DNA of 64,000 bases. It comes from CAMCXE01 sp046347475. GTDB taxonomy: Bacteria > Pseudomonadota > Gammaproteobacteria > Pseudomonadales > Cellvibrionaceae. Under the pieces are notes generated by a model, which saw only the letters and a program-made list of their open reading frames with translations, ran no database searches and was not told where the DNA came from. The position numbers and the translations under genes are program-made. The DNA is taken from the NCBI GenBank assembly GCA_046347475.1, contig JAXMGD010000009.1, positions 19,098 through 83,097 of the forward strand, given 5' to 3'. Shown in pieces: positions 17,846-26,700 of this stretch (position 1 is the first letter of the stretch; every line of letters begins with the position of its first letter).

Positions 17846-17980
17846 TACTAGCTGTACGGAAGTAATGAATACACATCATTTCAGACCGTCACAAAGAGGA
17901 ATCTTTTTGACGGGACTACTTAGGATGTATTTACAGCGTGTCTGAAATGATGTGTATTCATTGCTGGTGCCTAGGTAGTA
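17846..17980 (+). repeat. Repeat family B, copy 2
   Basis: A 135-bp element. Ends TACTAGCTGTACGGAAGTAA and TTGCTGGTGCCTAGGTAGTA, with matching inner inverted repeats (AATGAATACACATCATTTCA and complement). It lies between mtnP-like and motB genes. Confidence 0.85.
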
Positions 17981-18018
17981 AGGCTAGACCAGCCAATATT
18001 ACAGAAACACCCCAACGT

Positions 18019-19077
18019 TTATTTTAAGCGTTGGTAGGTGGCAGGTGGTGGGTCATCAGGAATGAGGGTTTTGGGTTGTTCGGCGTTCATTAAATCCTGG
18101 CTGGAAATACCGCTAGTGCCGTTGTTAAGCGCATCCGAAACTGCCTTTTTCAAGGCAATAATGGCGATGCGGCGATTGATAGCGGCGGCGGGGTCGGCCG
18201 GGTTTAACGGCGCCGAGGAACCCATGCCCTGTACGGTTGATACTTTAGTTTCCGGGTATTTACCCAAAATTAAGGCGCGGCGGGCGGCATTGGCGCGATC
18301 AGCCGATAATTCCCAGTTGGTATAGGTAGCACCGGCTCCGTAGGGATTGGCGTCGGTGTGGCCGGTGATGCTAATTTTGTTGGGTACCTTGTTCAAAATG
18401 GGCGCCAACCCTTTGAGCGCATCCACTGAATAGGGCAATAATTTAGGACTGCCTAAATCGAACATGGGGCGTTTATCCTTATCGACAATCTGAATGCGCA
18501 GGCCTAGCGCGGTAAAGTCGATCATGATTTGGTCTTTTAATTCAGTAAAAGCCGAATCGACGCGATTAATTTCTGTTTCGAGCTTTTCTTTGAGTTCTTC
18601 TAATTGTTCTTTTTCTTGCTTGGCCATAGCCTCGGCAATCACGTCTTGGTTTAATTTATTCTCCTTCGCTTCTGCGCTGCTATTGTTTGGCTCCGAGCCT
18701 TCGCCCGTACCCTGGTCTTTTTGCGCACCTCGATCGTCCTTGGTTATATCTTGCGAGACGTTTCTGCCTGGATCTATAGGTTCATCCTTTTTGTCGTCGG
18801 CAGGATCGGATTCATGTTGGGTAGGATTCATATCGATGACACTGGAATCGGCACCACCAGGGCCAATCACAAAATTATTGCCTGGGTTTTTGAAGTAACC
18901 AGAAATAGCTTCCTTTTCCGCAGGAGTGGTGCTTTCAATAACCCACATAAGAAGGAAAAACGCCATCATTGCCGTCATAAAATCGGCAAAGGCAACCTTC
19001 CAGCTACCGCCGTGATGGCCGTGGCCGTGACCCTTTTTCTTTTTTATGATGATGATCGATTGGGCGTCTTTTTCCAT
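18019..19077 (-). CDS. motB: Flagellar motor stator protein MotB
   Basis: A protein of 352 residues. A short basic, His-rich N-terminus precedes one transmembrane helix (AFADFMTAMMAFFLLMWVIE). The proton-carrying aspartate falls exactly at residue 32, as in E. coli MotB. A charged linker follows, then a C-terminal OmpA-like peptidoglycan-binding domain (ITGHTDANPYG... and NRRIAI) that anchors the stator to the cell wall. The motA gene lies 21 bp upstream on the same strand, so they form an operon. The remaining flagellar genes are not in the window. Confidence 0.95.
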   Translation of the reverse strand: MEKDAQSIIIIKKKKGHGHGHHGGSWKVAFADFMTAMMAFFLLMWVIESTTPAEKEAISGYFKNPGNNFVIGPGGADSSVIDMNPTQHESDPADDKKDEPIDPGRNVSQDITKDDRGAQKDQGTGEGSEPNNSSAEAKENKLNQDVIAEAMAKQEKEQLEELKEKLETEINRVDSAFTELKDQIMIDFTALGLRIQIVDKDKRPMFDLGSPKLLPYSVDALKGLAPILNKVPNKISITGHTDANPYGAGATYTNWELSADRANAARRALILGKYPETKVSTVQGMGSSAPLNPADPAAAINRRIAIIALKKAVSDALNNGTSGISSQDLMNAEQPKTLIPDDPPPATYQRLK

Positions 19078-19098
19078 GGGGGTTTAATCGCCAGTGAA

Positions 19099-19950
19099 TT
19101 ATTTATGGCGGCACTGTTCTTCCAATTCTTTAAAACTGGGGCGAACACTGTGGAATAACACTTTGCGGCCAAACTCCACCGCAACCTGGGGTGGAACGCC
19201 ATTCATGGAGGCAATTAAACAGCTTTTAATGCAGGTGTAAAACAAGGCTTCATCGCGCAATTTATGTTGCAAATAATTTGAAAAGGGGCCAATTAAGCCA
19301 TAGGCCACCAAAATACCCAGCAGTGTACCTACCAGGGCGGCCCCCACGGAGTGCCCTAGGGCCTCGGGTGGGCCGCCTAATTTACCCATGGTAATAACAA
19401 TCCCCAATACCGCAGCCACAATACCAAAGCCTGGTAAGCCGTCTGAGGCGTTGGTCACGGCGGCAGGAACAAGCGCACTTTCCTGGTGGTGGCTATCTAA
19501 TTCTTGGTCCATGAGGGCTTCTAATTCATGGGGTGCCATACTGCCTGATACCATAATGCGTAGATAATCGCAGATAAAATCAATGGCGTGATGATCTTTA
19601 AGAATCTCAGGGTAATTGGAAAATATAGGGCTATTGGCTGGCTCTTCAATATCGTTTTCAATGGCCATTAAGCCTTCGCGGCGAGTTTTGTTAAAAATGT
19701 CGTGCATCATCACTAACAATTTTAAAAACATATTTTTGTTGTATTTAGATGGGGTCATCAAGGCGCCAGCAGATTTCATAACGCCGATGGAGACGGAAAA
19801 GGGATTGCCGATAATCATGGCGCCAAAGGATGCGCCGCATATGATCAATACTTCTGAAGGTTGATATAGCGCGGCGAGGCTGCCGCCGTGAATCATGTAT
19901 CCTCCAATGATACAACCAAAAAGAATAATTGCTCCTAGGATGATATTCAC
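19099..19950 (-). CDS. motA: Flagellar motor stator protein MotA
   Basis: A protein of 283 residues with four transmembrane segments and the MotA signature IIGGYMIHGG near the N-terminus. The conserved Pro/Gly block GLPGFGIVAAVLGIVITMG lies before the third helix, and GILVAYGLIGP is in the fourth. MotA surrounds a MotB dimer to form the torque-generating, proton-driven stator. A GTG start with an AGGAGTC ribosome-binding site is used. It is the first gene of the motA-motB operon. Confidence 0.95.
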   Translation of the reverse strand: MNIILGAIILFGCIIGGYMIHGGSLAALYQPSEVLIICGASFGAMIIGNPFSVSIGVMKSAGALMTPSKYNKNMFLKLLVMMHDIFNKTRREGLMAIENDIEEPANSPIFSNYPEILKDHHAIDFICDYLRIMVSGSMAPHELEALMDQELDSHHQESALVPAAVTNASDGLPGFGIVAAVLGIVITMGKLGGPPEALGHSVGAALVGTLLGILVAYGLIGPFSNYLQHKLRDEALFYTCIKSCLIASMNGVPPQVAVEFGRKVLFHSVRPSFKELEEQCRHK

Positions 19951-21078
19951 GCCTGACTCCTATTTAAACTCTCACACACGCTCAAAACCTACCGCTCCTA
20001 TGCTTAATTATTGCCTAAAAGGCTGCTTTTGCAGGTTTTTATTCAATTGACGATAAACCCGTCGGTGCTGATCCGCTTTATCTGAATCTCGTCAAAACTG
20101 CCAAAATACTCAGCTTTTATACATAGGCGCGGCTCGCGACGGCGCCCGCCGCTCTTTTTAACCCAACAAAACAGCCTGCCGGGTTGCTATTGATCACCAC
20201 CAACTAATTCTGATGTTAATTTCACGCCTGGCAAGAGCCGAACACCAAGGGAACTGCATTGTGCCGCAGGTCCGTGCTAGGCCGCTCGCCAAGCTTGCTG
20301 CCGCTTAAAACTATAGTGATAAATCATCGCCGCTGCTGAACACTTGTGGAAATTTTTATATTGCATCGCTATAAGCCCAAGATTGATTGGCCGGCGCGAG
20401 GTGCCTATTTATGATGACGTGAGTTTGTACTCACGTGAGTTTATAGCGATGTGAGTTTATAGCGATGTGAGTTTGTAGCGATGTGAGTTTGTAGTGACTT
20501 GAGCTTATAGCCGCGTGAGTTTATAGCCACGTGAGTGTGCCTTTAGGGGTTTACATGCTCGTCACCAAATGTAGAAAGTTTAGTGTACGTCTGCCTACCA
20601 AAAACAAAGGTAGCCGTGAGTGTTGAATGCCAAAAAGTTGGCATAGAGGCGTGATGTTTTATTGTTGGTTTTCGTTAGCCAAATTATTGGCTGATTCTGG
20701 CGTAGTTTAAAAATCTGCCGGTAAATTTAATTTTTATCCATGAGCTGATGAGCGGTTTTAGAGCGGGATAATATGTATGGCTATCCTATGATCAACGGCA
20801 AAATTGCTCATTGATTCGTTCTTTGCTGAATGAGCTTTAGCCCAGGCAAGCGTTTATGCCCTAAGGTTGGGGCGATGGCTTGTGTTGATGGGAGCGGTTC
20901 ACATTGTGCAGTGGCTTATAATTTAAACCGCATTATTTTATTTTTTAATAAAAATATATTGTGTTGATTTCTGAATGTGCGCAGCTTGTCAATAATTGAC
21001 ACCGCCCGTCATTGCTCGTGGCGACTGTATTAATCCTGCTCTAGTGTTAGGAGTGGATAAGTCAGTCGAGACACGATT
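19951..21078. other. 1.1 kb intergenic region upstream of the pilus operon
   Basis: No gene is recognised. The centre holds a 16-bp tandem repeat array (20419-20530). The AT-rich 200 bp before pilV (for example the A/T run at 20930-20960) presumably carries the operon promoter, but no clear -10/-35 or sigma-54 site could be assigned by eye. Confidence 0.5.
20419..20530 (+). repeat. 16-bp tandem repeat, seven units
   Basis: The unit is GTGAGTTTATAGCGAT with small changes (TTGTAG, GTGAC, CCGC). Seven head-to-tail copies run without spacers, and a broken eighth follows (GTGAGTGTGCC). The strict 16-bp period is visible throughout. Confidence 0.9.
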
Positions 21079-21561
21079 ATGTACATTGAGCCGATATATA
21101 AAGGAAATAGACGCCAGCAGGGGTCTTCGCTTTTGGAGGTTATGGTGGCACTGGTGGTATTAGGAGTGGGTTTGTTGGGGGTTTTGGCCATGCAAGCGCG
21201 CTCTACCCAATACGGACAAAGTACTTATTATTACGCCCAGGCAGTATTTTTAGCCAACGATATAGCCGATGCCATGCGCACGACACCTGCAGTAGCCGGT
21301 GGCTACTCAATTCTTTTTGAAGACCCTATCCCCAACGCTAAAACCTGTGACAGCACCAGTATTTCGTGTAGTGCAGGCGAATTGCGTGATTGGAATTTAA
21401 ATAAATGGCTCACCAATGTGGCGCGTTATTTACCGCAGGGTAAGGCGTCTATTCAGACAATCGGCGATAACACCGTCATTACTCTGCGTTTTAATGATGC
21501 GCGTGCGCAGGCAGATGGCAATGAAAAATTCTATGAATACGTATTAGTCACCGATGTGTAA
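21079..21561 (+). CDS. pilV: Type IV pilus minor pilin PilV
   Basis: A protein of 160 residues. A short basic leader ends QQG, followed by the mature N-terminus SSLLEVMVALVVLGVGLLGV. This is a prepilin peptidase (PilD) site with the conserved Glu5 and hydrophobic helix, and the LLGVLAMQ sequence is typical of PilV. Cysteines near 97 and 103 may form a disulfide. Minor pilins PilV, PilW and PilX prime pilus assembly and carry PilY1 to the tip. First gene of the operon; its stop overlaps the pilW start by 8 bp. Confidence 0.92.
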   Translation: MYIEPIYKGNRRQQGSSLLEVMVALVVLGVGLLGVLAMQARSTQYGQSTYYYAQAVFLANDIADAMRTTPAVAGGYSILFEDPIPNAKTCDSTSISCSAGELRDWNLNKWLTNVARYLPQGKASIQTIGDNTVITLRFNDARAQADGNEKFYEYVLVTDV

Positions 21562-22720
21562 TGACATGGACATGCCCGCCTACCCTAAAGCCAAAAGCAC
21601 CATTTATGCACCTGGCTGCTTTAACAAGCCTTCCCAGGGTTTTTCAATTGTTGAATTGCTGATTGCTGTTACCATCGGCTTAATCATTCTCTCCGGTGTG
21701 ATCAATGTGGTTGTTAAGTCTAAAACCAATAAGCTGCAACAAGATGAAATAGCGTTTATTCAGGATAACGCCCGCTTTGTGGTGGAGACTTTATCGTCAG
21801 AAATCCGTATGGCAGGCTACATGGGCTGCGCTTCACCGAGCACATCGATGATTGCCAATTCTATTGATGGTAATTTTTTTAATTTTGTTAGCACCGGTGG
21901 GCTTGAGGGGTATGACGGTCAAGCCAGTGTGGCGGGTTTTCCAGATCCACTGCGCACCCAAGCAAAAGTAGGTAGCGATGCGTTTATTGTGCGCCGAGGC
22001 GATAGTGATGAATTAGGTGTTGAATCTCACGTGGCTGCATCCGCCACTATTTCACTCTATAAACAACACAATTTTCCGCCCGGCACGCCACTGATGATCG
22101 CCGACGCAAATTGCCGTTATGTGGGCTTATTTCAGGTGAGTTCACCCAATGCCAACGCCTTACCCGCCAGTAAAATTGTTCACAATACGGGCGCGGTAAC
22201 CAGTAATTGCACCAAAATTATTCGCGGTAGTTTTGTCTGTGCGCCCAGTTGTACAGCGGTTAGTTGCAATGGTTACGGTACAACTACCGGCAGTTATAGC
22301 CCAGGTTCAAAGGTGATGCGTTTTATCTCGCGGGCTTATTTTATTGGGCCTTCAACGGTTATGGCGGATACGCCTGCATTAAAACGCCAATCGCTAGTAA
22401 TGGATACCACACTCACCACCCGTTCGGAAGAAATTGCCCAAGGTGTTGAAGATATGCAGTTATTGTATGGGGTTGATACCAATGCAGACGGTGATGTAAA
22501 CCAATATAGAACCGCCGCCCAGATGGACGTGGATAGCAGTGGTGCTATTGATGGTAAGGATTGGGATACCGTAAAAAGTGTGCGTATCTCTCTCGTGTTT
22601 CGCTCTCAAAATCCCGTTTCGCCCAGCAATCAAACACAAGTGATTAATGGCGTGACGTATAACGATCGATATTTACGCCAAGCGGTAACCTCAACGGTGG
22701 TTATTCGCAATCGTATGTAA
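21554..22720 (+). CDS. pilW: Type IV pilus minor pilin PilW
   Basis: A protein of 388 residues. The prepilin site is QG-FSIVELLIAVTIGLIILS at about residues 30-50, with a fairly long leader. The body is large and Cys-containing, as in PilW. The end VEDMQLLYGVDTNADG is characteristic of PilW C-termini. In-frame ATGs at 21554, 21566 and 21572 are all possible starts. The first overlaps pilV and is used here. It functions in the minor-pilin tip complex with PilV, PilX and PilY1. Confidence 0.9.
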   Translation: MCNDMDMPAYPKAKSTIYAPGCFNKPSQGFSIVELLIAVTIGLIILSGVINVVVKSKTNKLQQDEIAFIQDNARFVVETLSSEIRMAGYMGCASPSTSMIANSIDGNFFNFVSTGGLEGYDGQASVAGFPDPLRTQAKVGSDAFIVRRGDSDELGVESHVAASATISLYKQHNFPPGTPLMIADANCRYVGLFQVSSPNANALPASKIVHNTGAVTSNCTKIIRGSFVCAPSCTAVSCNGYGTTTGSYSPGSKVMRFISRAYFIGPSTVMADTPALKRQSLVMDTTLTTRSEEIAQGVEDMQLLYGVDTNADGDVNQYRTAAQMDVDSSGAIDGKDWDTVKSVRISLVFRSQNPVSPSNQTQVINGVTYNDRYLRQAVTSTVVIRNRM

Positions 22721-22789
22721 ATTGCTGTGGTAATTAAATTGTTATTAATCCGTAGGCGTAAACCGCTGCGCGCTCCATTAAATGGAGTT

Positions 22790-22834
22790 TAGATAAATTA
22801 GATCAAGACAATCTATTTTATCGCCGGGTTAATG
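22790..22834 (+). repeat. Repeat family D remnant inside the pilus operon
   Basis: It includes GATCAAGACAATCTATTTTA and TCGCCGGGTTAATGG, the right arm of family D. It sits in the 153-bp gap between pilW and pilX, showing that these elements can land within an operon. Confidence 0.65.
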
Positions 22835-22873
22835 GTGCGAAATACTGCTGTGTCAGCGTGAGGCTAACTGAAT

Positions 22874-23518
22874 ATGACAGTACAACCCAAATGTCCCCTA
22901 TACCTGCGCCGCCAGCACGGCGCAGCATTAGTGGTCAGTCTTATTTTATTGGCCGTTGTCACACTGATTGGTGTAACGGGCATGCAAAATTCTACCTCAG
23001 AATTAAAGATGGCCACGGCGGCACAGGATCACGCCACGGCGTTTGCGGCCGCTGAAGCGGCGCTCACTCAGGTGGAGCAGCAATTGGCCATGTCACCACC
23101 GGATCGAGAAAAGTTGCTCAGTACCTGTACTGGCTCCGGTTGTTTTAATAAAACCTGCAATGAAGGCCTGTGTTTTCAGGGAACCTATATCAATGTGGAT
23201 TCAGAATTTGACTGCAAAGTAAGTGACCCCACCGGCAAAATAGCTGCCATTGATTTTTGGAGCGATGCAACGCTCAATATTTGGAAGACCGCCTCGCGCT
23301 ACAAAAAAATCAAAATTGAGCGCCTAGATGCGGATGTTAAATATATTACTGAGTTTTTATGCTACGTGAAGCGCGATGCCACAACGCCGTTTTCAGGCGC
23401 CACCGGTGAAAAAAATAACGGTGCGCCGCTTTTTCGGATCACCGCGTTTGCCGAGGGTAACGGCCTGCGGGGGCGGGTAATGTTGCAATCAACCTATAAG
23501 GTTTTGGCGGGCCACTAA
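22874..23518 (+). CDS. pilX: Type IV pilus assembly protein PilX
   Basis: A protein of 214 residues. RRQHGAALVVSLILLAVVTL is the class III pilin-like N-terminus (cleavage after Gly, Ala at +1, and no Glu5, as in PilX of Pseudomonas). GVTGMQNSTSELKMA and AAEAAL are typical PilX blocks. Several cysteines follow. It is the third gene of the minor-pilin operon, separated from pilW by a repeat D remnant. Confidence 0.88.
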   Translation: MTVQPKCPLYLRRQHGAALVVSLILLAVVTLIGVTGMQNSTSELKMATAAQDHATAFAAAEAALTQVEQQLAMSPPDREKLLSTCTGSGCFNKTCNEGLCFQGTYINVDSEFDCKVSDPTGKIAAIDFWSDATLNIWKTASRYKKIKIERLDADVKYITEFLCYVKRDATTPFSGATGEKNNGAPLFRITAFAEGNGLRGRVMLQSTYKVLAGH

Positions 23519-23724
23519 ATAAGTGTCGTCAGTGTGCGGATCGAATTGAGCAGCTTGTGATTTATTGCAGTTTTTATCTTTGTTAAAAAACCGTGCGAGT
23601 AATTGTCTTTATGTTACCGCTCATGAGCTTCTTTTAAAGATGGGTAAAACTCAAAATTAATCAGAGCATACTTAAACAGTTTTTGCGTGTGCGCATGCCC
23701 TATGGGCTGTGAGTGAGGTGTGGT

Positions 23725-26700
23725 ATGGCTAGAGTATTAAGGCGTTTACGCGGTGCATTATTGAATATGCGCCATGGCGTGCTTGCCGCGTTATGGGTAA
23801 TACATACACAGGCCTTTGGCTTGCCTGTGGTCAGCGATTACGATGCGGTGCCGCCACTGCTGGCGGAAAGTGCTAAGCCTATGGTTATGCTCGCCGTATC
23901 GAAAGATCATCAGCTTTTTTATAAAGCCTTTACCGATTTTGACGATTTAGATGCGGATGGTGTAGTCGACACTACCTACAAAAATTCCTTTGAATATGCA
24001 GGTTATTTCGATAGCTATAAATGTTATCAGTACGATAACACGCTGAAATACTTTGTGCCGATGAACGTTACCGCTGATAAATACTGCAGTGGTGCTAATT
24101 TATGGAGCGGCAATTTTTTAAACTGGGCCACCATGAGTCGTGTGGACGAGGTGCGTAAAGTATTGTATGGCGGCCTGCGCGCTATAGATACGGCTACTAA
24201 TACCGTGTTAGAACGCTCGTATTTGGCCAACGACGCCCACAGTTTTGCCAAATATTACGAGGGGGATGATCTTGAAAAACTCACGCCTTTTACACTAAAC
24301 CCTAGTTGTGGTGCGCCACCTAGCAGTAAAGCAGCCTCGAATTACCCTACCTATAAAGCCTGTCGATTGGGCCGGGGTATTACTCTGTGTAATACCACCC
24401 GCTACAGCGGTGTGCTGTTATCCCAAGCGGTTTCGACACCTCCTTTGGTGCGCGCCGTAAAAGGCAACTATTCACTCTGGGCCGCTAACGAGCGGATGCA
24501 GTGTTTATTTTCCGGTGAATCCACCGTCGGCGGCGGCAATGGCAATGATCCTGACGCAACCGGTATTTTTGCCGCCTCAACCAACCCGGATGCCAGCGCA
24601 GTAGCGACTCAGCGCGATGGTGTAAAAATTGGTGATTATGCGGTTAAGGTGCAAGTGTGTGTTAGCGAAAGCTTAAAAGGGCAGGAAGACTGTAAATCCT
24701 ACCCTAGCGGTAATTTAAAACCGGTGGGTATTCTGCAACAGTTTGGTGATGATGGTTCGGCATTATTTGGCCTCATGACGGGAACCTACAAGAAAAATAA
24801 ATCCGGTGGGGTTTTGCGCAAAAATGTCTCAGCCTTTAGTGATGAGCTAAATGTAACAACCGATGGCACCTTCAAAGCTGCGCCCTCTACCGGTGGTATA
24901 GTTAATTCGCTGAATCAACTGCGCCTGCTGAATTATAATTTTAATTCCGGCTCGGAAGGCACCTATAACTCCAGCGATAACTGCAACTGGGGGAAAAATA
25001 GTTTTAGTAACGGCGAGTGCACCAACTGGGGAAATCCCTTCGCAGAAATCATGTTGGAATGTTACCGCTATATGGCCGGTAAAACACCCGACAGTGCTTT
25101 TGATGCGGATGATACCAGTTACTTTTCAGGTTTAACGCGCCAAACGAGTTGGACGAATCCACAAAATGCCACTACGGCCTGCGCGAATTTAAATGTCATT
25201 GGATTTAATGCCAGCACGGTTTCCTACGATGGCGATGAATTAGGCAAGGTTACTGACCTTGCAACGACTAAAACTGCCCAGCAGCTGACTAAAACTGTGG
25301 GTGATGGCGAGAATATTACCGGTAAATATTTATTTGTCGGTGAAAACGGCGGATCGGGTTCAACGGATAATAACCAAATTTGTACAGCAAAATTAGTGTC
25401 AGACTTAGGCTTGGTGGAAGGCACCTGTCCTGATGCGCCGCGTTTAGATGGGTCGTATCGTTTAGCGGGCATGGCCTATCAAGCCCATATTGCTGATTTG
25501 CGGCCCGATATTGTCGATAAACAAAGTGTGTCTACCTACGGTGTTACTCTTTCACCGGCCTTGCCAAAAGTGACCGTGGTGAATCCTAGCAACAATAAAG
25601 TCATCTCCATTTTGCCCGCTTGCCGCAACAATAGTGTGTCGGGTAACTGTGCCATAGTGGATTTTAAAATCGTCAGCCAATCGGTTACGGCCACTGAAGC
25701 TCGCGGTACTTTTTACGTGAACTGGGAGGATAGTGAACAAGGCGGTGATTACGACCAGGATATGAGTGGCGTGATTAGTTATGTGCTTACGACTACGTCC
25801 TTAACCATTACCAGTGATGTGTTTGGTGAATCTACGCCCAATGCCATGGGGTTTGGTTTTGTGGTCAGCGGCACCACTGAGGATGGCTTCCATGCGTTAT
25901 CCGGTATTAATAGTTACGTGGGTTATGAGTGTACCGGCTCTGGTTGCACCGGTTCACAAGGTGCTGCTAGTAAAACATTTACCCTGGGTTCAACGTCGAT
26001 TTCTGGCTCACTAGTAAGCTTGCTGCAGCAGCCATTGTTTTATGCCGCCAAATGGGGTGGATTTCGCGATTCCAATGCATCTAATACACCGGATCTTGTC
26101 ACTGAGTGGGATCGAAAAAATAATTCTACTGGAGCCACGGGCGCTGATGGCATTCCCGATAATTACTTTTTTGCCATAGATCCCAAGCAGTTAAAAAATA
26201 ATTTAACTTCGATTTTAATCAGCATATTGGAGCGCACATCGTCGGGTACATCGGCAGCGCTTGTGTCTAACACCGGTGCGGGTGAAGGGGCTTTATTTCA
26301 GGCTTTGTATAACCCGCGCGTAACCGATGCCAGTGGGGCCACTAGTGTCAATTGGGTGGGTTCATTAAATGCTTATTTTATCGACCGTTGGGGCAATATG
26401 CGGGATGATAATGCGGCACCCTACGGCACACTTACCGCCGATGATAGTATTTTGGATATTTATTACGACCCCTATGCAAAACGCACTTATTTTCAACGCT
26501 ATCAAGCGACGAGTACCGGCGCGCGCGGTAGCCCCGTAGGCGCGGCCGACGATATTTTAAAATTAAAACCCATTTGGAGTGCGAATAATAATCTTGCCTC
26601 TTTAACTAATCTGACCACTCAGCGCAGTTATTCTGATGTGGCAAGTTCAGGCCGCTATATTTTTACCGGCATTGATCGCACGGGTGATGGCCAAATCGGT

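Noticed and set aside
20419..20530. CRISPR array
   Set aside because: The units are contiguous 16-bp repeats without unique spacers, and no cas genes are nearby.
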